Source: Lentisphaerota bacterium (GTDB taxonomy: Bacteria > Verrucomicrobiota > Lentisphaeria > Victivallales > Victivallaceae). From it: 64,000 nucleotides of DNA. The number at the start of each line of letters is the position of its first letter. Positions within the stretch are counted from its first letter, which is position 1. Both the position numbers and the translations under genes were made by a program. The stretch lies in the NCBI GenBank assembly GCA_015061615.1, contig SUWE01000001.1, positions 1 through 64,000 on the forward strand, given 5' to 3'. Below, piece after piece: positions 57,730 through 64,000 of the stretch. Below the pieces are notes generated by a model that saw nothing but the letters and a program-made list of their open reading frames with translations, made no database searches and had not been told where the DNA came from.

Positions 57730-58332
57730 ATGCCAACCGCAAGTCGAGCAAAACACAAATTCTGCCGCCGGATCGGCCAGTGTCTCTGGGGTGATCCGAA
57801 ATGTCCGAGCGTCAAACGTCCTTACGCCGCTGGTCCTCACGGCAAAGGCCGCCGCAGCAAACTTTCCACCTACGGTGAATTGCTGATGGAAAAACAGAAA
57901 TTGCGCAACTACTATGCGATCAGCGAAAAGCAGCTCCGCATTGCCTTTGCGAAAGCGAAAAGCGGTGAAGGTCAGACCCACGAAAAACTTTTCCGCAGCC
58001 TTGAACAGCGTTTGGATGCGATGGTTTACCGTGCCGGTTTCGCGCCGACCATTTTTGCTGCCAAACAGATGGTCAATCATGGTCACATTTATGTTGACGG
58101 CAAAAGAGTTGACCGTTCCAGTTGTCAGGTGAAAGAAGGTCAGGTCATCACCATCAATGCAGAAAAATCCCCGAAACTGGCGGAAGTTGCGAAAAAGAAC
58201 AACGCGACTGTTCCGGCTTATATGGAAGTCGATCTTGACAACCTGAAAGCCACTCTGGTCCGCGCTCCGCAGGTCGAGGAAATTCCTGTTTCAGTCAAGA
58301 TCATGAGCGTTATCGAATACTACGCCCGCTGA
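57730..58332 (+). CDS. rpsD: 30S ribosomal protein S4
   Basis: A 200-aa S4 with the basic N-terminal domain, then the RNA-binding S4 domain (RLDAMVYRAGFAPTIFAAKQMVNHGHIYVDGKRVD) and the C-terminal IEYYAR. S4 is a primary 16S rRNA-binding assembly protein. Three Cys near the N-terminus (residues 12, 18, 25) partly recall the four-Cys zinc site of some S4 proteins. The gene stands alone, with its own promoter and terminator, not in the alpha operon. The ribosome binding site AAAGGGATTGG is almost the same as that of the giant surface-protein gene. Confidence 0.98.
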   Translation: MPTASRAKHKFCRRIGQCLWGDPKCPSVKRPYAAGPHGKGRRSKLSTYGELLMEKQKLRNYYAISEKQLRIAFAKAKSGEGQTHEKLFRSLEQRLDAMVYRAGFAPTIFAAKQMVNHGHIYVDGKRVDRSSCQVKEGQVITINAEKSPKLAEVAKKNNATVPAYMEVDLDNLKATLVRAPQVEEIPVSVKIMSVIEYYAR

Positions 58333-58354
58333 TTTTTCCGACATCAGGAATCTG

Positions 58355-58397
58355 AAAAGTTCCCGGAATCTTGTAAAGAGGTTCCGGGACTTTTTTT
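58355..58397 (+). terminator. Intrinsic terminator of rpsD
   Basis: AAAGTTCCCGGAA (58355-58367) pairs with TTCCGGGACTTT (one bulged T), followed by a run of seven T residues ending at 58397. Confidence 0.92.
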
Positions 58398-58618
58398 GTG
58401 TCTGCAAAATTGCACACATACTATATTTGTTTTTCTGTCTTTTCTGTAATCTACCGTGTCAATCCGAATCTCTCCATATCTTTTTTGTGTTTTTGACTTT
58501 TGAAATTGCCTCAATAAGGTTTCTGGTACATTTTCTGCGAATTTTTTTGAAAAATAAATTATGTTTGCCTATTTGCTTGTAAGAAATGTGTCAGATTTGA
58601 GAATATAATATATAGAAC

Positions 58619-58783
58619 GAGGTAATTTCAAAACTGATTCAAAAAGAGATTAAAAAATCAGCGTTGATGAGATAAAAGCGGTAGTTTGAGCGTGGCTATT
58701 GAATAAATAACCACCGAAAACGCTCCGCTTTAAGATCGCAGCGATGATTTTCAAGAATTTTTGAGGAGTTTTGAAATTGCCTC
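58619..58783. mobile_element. MITE-like element with 17-bp terminal inverted repeats
   Basis: A 165-bp element opening GAGGTAATTTCAAAACT and closing AGTTTTGAAATTGCCTC (16 of 17 complementary). It encodes nothing and contains internal inverted segments. One end with adjoining sequence recurs at 50521-50590, and shorter relatives at 58496-58512 and 53092-53134. No exact target-site duplication is seen, only AGAA close to each end. No matching transposase is in the window. Confidence 0.65.
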
Positions 58784-58828
58784 AGAATAAGTTTTTAGAA
58801 TTTTTGAAATTGCTTCGAAATTTCAATT

Positions 58829-58856
58829 TTGAAAAATTTTCAGTGGGTAATATATA
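58829..58856 (+). promoter_or_regulatory. Candidate promoter of the giant surface-protein gene
   Basis: TTGAAA (58829-58834), 16 bp and TATATA (58851-58856), ~50 nt before the start. The -35 box lies in a partial repeat end. Confidence 0.45.
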
Positions 58857-58907
58857 AAGTTGATCATATGTAAATGTAACAATATTCAGAAATGAAAGGG
58901 ATTGGCT

Positions 58908-61900
58908 ATGGCAAGGTATGATATTTATTCGGGAATCGTAAGCAGTGGGATAATATTATCATCTTGGGAGCAAATGTATATATCGTCTGGAGGTGTTGCA
59001 AACAATACAACAGTTAATTCAGGTGGCAGTATGCTGATTCTTGCCAATGGTTCTGCTGATAATACAACTGTTAATTCCTATGGCGTCATGTACATTTCCT
59101 CCGGCGGAACGGCGAACAACACCACCGTTAATTCCTATGGCTACATGCGCATCTCCTCCGGCGGGGTGGCAAACAGCACAACTGTTAATTCCATGGGCTC
59201 CATGTTCATCTCCTCCGGCGGGGTGGCAAACAGCACCACCGTTAATTCAAGTGGCGTCATGTACATCTCCGGCGGGGTGGCTAACAGCACCACAGTTAAT
59301 TCCAGAGGCTCCATGTACATCTACTCTGGCGGGACGGCGACAAACATTGTTGCAGAATCGGGAGCTAAACTTACTATAACCGTTGCCTCCAATACCTATA
59401 TTCAGGGAACTTATGCCGGCTCTGCCTTTGAGATGAAAAATGCGTTTATTTCCGGTTACACCGTTAATTCCAGCCGCTGGATGTACATTTCCTCCGGCGG
59501 GGTGGCAAACAGCGCCACTGTTAATTACGATGGCTACATGTTCATCTCCTCCGGCGGCACCGCGAACAGCACCACCGTTAATTCCGTGGGCTTGATGTAC
59601 ATCTACTCCGGCGGAACGGCGAACAACACCACCGTTAATAAATGGGGCAACATGAACATCTCCTCCGGAGGGACGGCAATCAGCACCACCGTTAATTGCA
59701 ACGGTCGCATGTTCATCTATTCCGGCGGAGTACATCGCGGCAGTTTGCAGATTGAAAGCGGAGCTGTCGTTTCGGCATCTCGTTGCAAAATTGACTTTAC
59801 CGTATCTGGCAGAAGTGTAGAGGATAACTACTTGATCAACGATTTGTCTTTGATTAATGGTACGCCGACTTATACCGTCACTGTATCAGCAGAACAGGAA
59901 TTTGGAACTTACAAACTTGCTCAAGGTGCAGGTAATTTGACTGGTACTCTTTCCATTGGTGATGGAACAGTCGATTACGGTTCAATCACCGTCAATGGCA
60001 ATGCTTTAGAGTATAATCAAATACAATATACCCTGACCCAGACAGACGGCAATTTGCTGCTGGATGTGCAAGCCGCGATCGTTCCGGCGGTATTCATTTA
60101 CAGCAGCGGAACTCTCACATCTTCCGGTGCTGAAATAACCGGCGCCACCATTTCAGGCGGCAACAACAGCATGTACATTTCAAACGGCGGAGTGGCTAAC
60201 AGTACTACTCTTTTAAATAAAGGTACTATGATTATTTCCTCCGGCGGTACGGCGAACAGTACAACAATATATTCAAATTGTACAATGACGGTTTCCAACG
60301 GCGGTATAGCGAATCAAACTACCGTCAATTCATTGGGAGCAATGCACATCTCCAGCGGCGGTATTGCAAACTATACAACCATCACCGGTGATCTTTACTG
60401 GGGACTGGGCAGTATGACTGTTTCCAGAGGCGGGGTAGCTAACAATACTACTGTTAAAGGTTTTATGTTCATATCTTCCGGCGGGGTGGCTGACAGTACC
60501 ACAGTTCATTACTTGGGCGACATGTACATCTCCAGCGGCGGCGTAGCGAACAACACTACCGTCAATTCCGACGGCAAAATTGATATAAGAAGCGGCGGTA
60601 CGGCAACAAATATTGTTGCTTCAAATGGAGCAAGACTCTCTATTGATGTAGCTTCCAACACACATATCCAAGGTACTTACAATGGTTCAGCTTTTGAGAT
60701 GAAAGATGCTCATATTTCAGGGTATACCGTCAATTCATGGGGAAATATTTTCATCTCCCGCGGTGGAACAGCTGACAATACTATCGTTAATTCCGGCGGT
60801 TACGTAATTATCTACAGCGGCGGTACTGCAAGCAATACCACTGTTAATTACAGCGGATGTATGAGCATCTCCGGCGGCACACATCGCGGCACTTTGCAGA
60901 TAGAATCTGGAGCAACAGTTAAGGTTTCTGCTTATACCGGCGGCGTTATTGACTTTACAGTTTCTGAACGCACAACAGCCGATGGTTATTTGATCAATGA
61001 TCTTTCTCTGATTTCCGGAACACCTACCTATACGATTACCGTTTCGACGGATCAGGCGTTTGGTACTTACAAGCTCGCTCAAGGCGCAAGCAGCTTTACC
61101 GGCTCGATCTACATTGTTAACGACAGGGGAACTTTCGGTTCAATAACCGTCAACGGCGGAGCATTTATCTACTATGGCATTGGTTATCTGTTAACTCAGG
61201 AAAATGGCAATCTTGAGCTTACCATTGGCGACTTCACCCCGCCTAAAATTCCGACTGCAACGGCAAATATCACCGCGTTGACCAATCAGGATGTGGTTGT
61301 AACCGTACTTTACAGTGAAGATAGTTTCGTAAAACAGTACCGCATCGGTGAAACCGGCGAGTGGCAGAATTATTCTGAAGCATTCACCGTTACAGACAAT
61401 ACCACCATCTATTTCCGTGCTGAAGATGCCGCCGGAAATGAACGCACAAGTCAATTCGTTATTGATTACATCGACAAGGTTGCCCCGACTCTGGAAATTT
61501 CCGGCAACGCTACCATTTGGACCAATCAGGATGTGGTGTTGACTGCCGCCGTCAGTGATGGAGTCGTCGAATACTTCGACGGTGCAAACTGGGGCGCCGG
61601 AAACACCATTACCGCAACCGAAAACGGAACTTACACTTTCCGCGTGACTGACCTTGCCGGTAATGTTACAGAAAAATCCGTCACCGTTGACAAGATCGAC
61701 AAGGTTGCGCCGACTTTGGAGATTTCCGGCAACGCGACCGAACCGACAAACAAAGACGTTATACTTACTGCAATCGCCAGTGACGGTACAATAGAATATA
61801 GGAATGGTGCGGAATGGATTGAAGGTAACAAACTTACCGTTTCTGAAAATGGCACTTACCAGTTCCGTGTCACCGATGCGGCTGGAAATGTCACCGAAAA

Positions 61901-64000
61901 ATCGGTCGTGGTGGATATGATCGACAAGGTCGCTCCCACTCTTGAGATTTCCGGAAATGTGACCGAGCCAACAAACAAAGACGTTGTACTTACCGCAACT
62001 GTCAGTGACGGAACTATCGAATATTATGACGGAAAATCTTGGGTTGAGGGTGATAAACTTACCGTGTCAGACAATGGAACATATAAATTCCGTGTCACTG
62101 ATGCGGCAGGTAATGTCACTGAAAAGTCAGTCACGGTCGATATGATCGACAAAGTTGCGCCGACTCTTGAGATTTCTGGTAACGCAACTGCGCCTACCAA
62201 TCAGGATGTAGTTTTGACTGCAACCGCCAGTGATGGAACTATCGAATACTTTGCAAACGGCATATGGAATATTGGCAATTCTATTACCGTCACAGAAAAC
62301 GGCACTTATCAATTCCGTGTAACTGATGCGGCAGGCAACATTACCGAGAAATCAGTCACCGTTGATATGATAGATAAAGTTGCCCCGATACTTGAGATTT
62401 CAGGTAACGCAACTGCTCCGACCAATAAAGATGTTGTATTGACCGCGACCGCCAGTGACGGTACAGTGGAATACTTTGCCAACGGCAAGTGGAATAAGGG
62501 TAACACTATCACCGCCAGCGAAAATGGAACATTCAATTTCCGTGTTACCGATGCAGCGGGCAATGTTGCCGAGAAATCTGTTGTCGTTAACATGATCGAC
62601 AAAGTTGCGCCGACTTTGGAAATCAACGGCAATATCGATACTCCGACTAATAAAGATGTTGTATTGACTGCAACTGTCAGTGACGGTACAGTGGAATACT
62701 TTAACGGAAAAGATTGGGTTGAAGGTAATTCTATCACCGCAACAGAAAACGGCACTTACCAGTTCCGTGTTACCGATGCGGCGGGTAATGTCACAGAGAA
62801 ATCTGTCACGGTCGATATGATCGACAAAGTCGCTCCGATACTTGAGATTTCAGGTAACGCAACTGCGCCGACCAATCAGGAGGTGGTGTTGACTGCAACC
62901 GCCAGTGACGGTACGGTTGAATACTTTGCAAACGGCAAATGGAATATAGGCAGTTCGTTGACCGCCACCGACAATGGCACTTATCAATTCCGTGTAACTG
63001 ATGCGGCAGGAAATGTTACCGAAAAATCGGTCATTGTCGATATGATCGACAAAGTCGCTCCCAGTAAGCCTGTTGCTTCTGCAGATGTGACTTCTGAAAC
63101 AAAAGATCCAGTTACCGTCAGTGCCGCATTCAGTAACGATTCCGCTGTAAAACAGTACAGCTTGGATAATAAAACCTGGTATAATTACACTTCTGGTGTG
63201 GTTATGGAAAGCAACGGAACGGTATATTTCAGGGGTATTGATGCCGCCGGAAACGTTTCTCAAGTTGCGGTTTACGAAGTGAATAACATTATTGCGGCTC
63301 CGGATGTCATTGACGGCGACCTTGACGGTAACGGCTTGGCGGATGTGATTTTGCGCCACACCAAGCAGGGATATTCTGGCGCATGGTTGACTACAGGAGA
63401 TAAAAAGATTATCAAGTGGGGAAGTCTCTCTGATATCAAGTCTGGAACTGAAATCCTCGGAACTGGTAAACTTGTCGGCTCTGCCGATGATGGGCAGGAT
63501 ATTTTCTTTGCTGACAGCAAAACTGTCGGAGCATGGAATGTCGTTGACGGTAAAGTCACTGGTTACAAGAGCATTATGAGTGTCAATGCGACTACTAATG
63601 TTATCGGTCTTGGAGACTTTAACGGAGACGGAGCAACCGATCTTCTGCTCCGCTCAACTTCAGGTGACCTCGGATTCTATGGAACCGATGGCACTGGCTG
63701 GGAATACCTCATCGGTCTTGGTAAAGAGTGGAGTGTTGCCGCTATCGGCGACCTCAACGGTGACGGGCTTGCTGATACCATTGTCCGCCATGATGCTGGC
63801 TTTGCTGGAACTTTCCTAACTCAAACTGATGGAACTGTCAAATGGGCTAACCTTGACACTTTGAAAAGTGATATGACCATTGTCGGAACAGGTGATTTCA
63901 ACGGCGATGGTGTCGATGATGTCCTCTTGCAGAAAGATGACGGCTGGGTCGGAGCTTGGCTCGTTGAAGACGGCAGAGTTGACAGCTTCATTGGTCTTTG
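58908..64000 (+). CDS. Giant surface/adhesin-like protein (5' part; continues past the window)
   Basis: At least 1,697 codons without a stop. There is no clear signal peptide. Residues ~20-780 hold about 23 strand-loop-strand repeats of ~19-20 aa of the type MYISSGGVANSTTVNSxG, the AIDA/autotransporter passenger pattern. They form two blocks, each closed by HRG(S/T)LQIESGA and a LINDLSLI...GTYKLAQGA module. Then come about nine Ig-like repeats of 75 aa (DKVAPTLEISGNAT, PTNKDVVLTA, NGTYQFRVTDAAGNVTEKSV), and from ~63300 FG-GAP/VCBS-like calcium-binding repeats (DGDLDGNGLAD, GDFNGDGATD). The final part is homologous to the broken gene at 36430-37388, which shows what the missing C-terminus should look like. 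Start supported by GAAAGGGATTGG. Likely surface exposed; ligand and export route unknown. Confidence 0.88.
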   Translation, partial: MARYDIYSGIVSSGIILSSWEQMYISSGGVANNTTVNSGGSMLILANGSADNTTVNSYGVMYISSGGTANNTTVNSYGYMRISSGGVANSTTVNSMGSMFISSGGVANSTTVNSSGVMYISGGVANSTTVNSRGSMYIYSGGTATNIVAESGAKLTITVASNTYIQGTYAGSAFEMKNAFISGYTVNSSRWMYISSGGVANSATVNYDGYMFISSGGTANSTTVNSVGLMYIYSGGTANNTTVNKWGNMNISSGGTAISTTVNCNGRMFIYSGGVHRGSLQIESGAVVSASRCKIDFTVSGRSVEDNYLINDLSLINGTPTYTVTVSAEQEFGTYKLAQGAGNLTGTLSIGDGTVDYGSITVNGNALEYNQIQYTLTQTDGNLLLDVQAAIVPAVFIYSSGTLTSSGAEITGATISGGNNSMYISNGGVANSTTLLNKGTMIISSGGTANSTTIYSNCTMTVSNGGIANQTTVNSLGAMHISSGGIANYTTITGDLYWGLGSMTVSRGGVANNTTVKGFMFISSGGVADSTTVHYLGDMYISSGGVANNTTVNSDGKIDIRSGGTATNIVASNGARLSIDVASNTHIQGTYNGSAFEMKDAHISGYTVNSWGNIFISRGGTADNTIVNSGGYVIIYSGGTASNTTVNYSGCMSISGGTHRGTLQIESGATVKVSAYTGGVIDFTVSERTTADGYLINDLSLISGTPTYTITVSTDQAFGTYKLAQGASSFTGSIYIVNDRGTFGSITVNGGAFIYYGIGYLLTQENGNLELTIGDFTPPKIPTATANITALTNQDVVVTVLYSEDSFVKQYRIGETGEWQNYSEAFTVTDNTTIYFRAEDAAGNERTSQFVIDYIDKVAPTLEISGNATIWTNQDVVLTAAVSDGVVEYFDGANWGAGNTITATENGTYTFRVTDLAGNVTEKSVTVDKIDKVAPTLEISGNATEPTNKDVILTAIASDGTIEYRNGAEWIEGNKLTVSENGTYQFRVTDAAGNVTEKSVVVDMIDKVAPTLEISGNVTEPTNKDVVLTATVSDGTIEYYDGKSWVEGDKLTVSDNGTYKFRVTDAAGNVTEKSVTVDMIDKVAPTLEISGNATAPTNQDVVLTATASDGTIEYFANGIWNIGNSITVTENGTYQFRVTDAAGNITEKSVTVDMIDKVAPILEISGNATAPTNKDVVLTATASDGTVEYFANGKWNKGNTITASENGTFNFRVTDAAGNVAEKSVVVNMIDKVAPTLEINGNIDTPTNKDVVLTATVSDGTVEYFNGKDWVEGNSITATENGTYQFRVTDAAGNVTEKSVTVDMIDKVAPILEISGNATAPTNQEVVLTATASDGTVEYFANGKWNIGSSLTATDNGTYQFRVTDAAGNVTEKSVIVDMIDKVAPSKPVASADVTSETKDPVTVSAAFSNDSAVKQYSLDNKTWYNYTSGVVMESNGTVYFRGIDAAGNVSQVAVYEVNNIIAAPDVIDGDLDGNGLADVILRHTKQGYSGAWLTTGDKKIIKWGSLSDIKSGTEILGTGKLVGSADDGQDIFFADSKTVGAWNVVDGKVTGYKSIMSVNATTNVIGLGDFNGDGATDLLLRSTSGDLGFYGTDGTGWEYLIGLGKEWSVAAIGDLNGDGLADTIVRHDAGFAGTFLTQTDGTVKWANLDTLKSDMTIVGTGDFNGDGVDDVLLQKDDGWVGAWLVEDGRVDSFIGL
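61470..63269 (+). repeat. 225-bp tandem repeats (Ig-like units), eight in exact register
   Basis: The segment starting ATCGACAAGGTTGC recurs at 61470, 61695, 61920, 62145, 62370, 62595, 62820 and 63045, always exactly 225 bp (75 codons) apart. The first and last units diverge; the inner ones are very similar, so copy number could change by recombination. Confidence 0.93.

Larger units (their letters stand above)
58333..58907. other. Long upstream region of the giant surface-protein gene
   Basis: 575 bp without a supported gene. It holds the rpsD terminator, an isolated repeat end (ACTTTTGAAATTGCCTC, 58496-58512, minus orientation), the complete MITE-like element 58619-58783, a partial end at ~58804-58820 and the promoter at 58829-58856. 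The DNA between is A/T-rich. Confidence 0.7.

Noticed and set aside
59041-63269. CRISPR array or microsatellite as explanation of the repeats
   Set aside because: The repeats are in frame, encode conserved strand-loop-strand and Ig-like units, and have no spacer/repeat alternation of CRISPR size; no cas gene is present.

Overview
The window looks like a chromosome segment of an anaerobic, polysaccharide-degrading member of the PVC group, most likely Lentisphaerota (Victivallis-like). This is inferred from gene content: a HydG tail, a WbsX/RgpF glycan protein, a very large strand-loop-strand/Ig-like/FG-GAP surface protein, a fused E1 dehydrogenase and GH127/CE7 enzymes. There is no 16S rRNA gene to confirm it. 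Many promoters share one form, a TTGACA-like -35, 17 bp, then TATATT.

Layout. 1-3250: 3' end of hydG (frame broken at the window edge), uvrB and a creatininase-family gene. 3251-3606: gene-free, with a hairpin and short repeats. 3607-8519 (-): an OpgB/LtaS-like membrane enzyme followed by a Ser/Thr kinase fused to an FGE-fold domain. 8651-11038 (+): small Cys protein, cupin, GT2 and an unknown protein. 11349-15124: a TPP-riboswitch operon thi4-thiE-thiD-thiC, in which an archaeal/eukaryal-type Thi4 carrying a His at the sulfur-donor position stands where thiG/S/F/H would be expected. 15150-19894 (-): two large fused glycan-assembly proteins. 20099-26536 (+): an eight-gene operon of membrane and lipoproteins (PstS-like domain, DSP-type phosphatase, unknowns). 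26555-27995 (-): M48 protease and a two-helix peptide. 28176-35922 (+): DeoR regulator, E2 with two lipoyl domains, E3, fused E1 and a SorE-like dehydrogenase, ending in a very strong terminator.

35926-46340 is accessory DNA. A structured, gene-free stretch is followed by the 3' end of an adhesin paralogue, cut head-to-head against a phage zinc-ribbon gene. The phage remnant has small and large terminase, DUF4055-type portal and a truncated minor-head-like gene on the minus strand. The SU10-type capsid module and an operon of tiny Cys-rich proteins are on the plus strand. Operator-like inverted repeats, a repeated TTGACA-containing element and a 7 x 10 bp repeat array accompany it. No integrase or tail genes are visible. 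tRNA-Leu and tRNA-Met genes follow.

46643-53026 is a carbohydrate module: AraC regulator, GH127 arabinofuranosidase, class II aldolase, CE7 esterase and a Gfo/Idh/MocA oxidoreductase. 53204-57444 (-) is an ankyrin protein, arginine antiporter and AdiA-type arginine decarboxylase acid-resistance operon. rpsD follows as a single-gene unit, then a MITE-like element. Last comes the first ~1,700 codons of the giant surface protein, which runs off the window end and ends in the FG-GAP region homologous to the broken paralogue near 36-37 kb.
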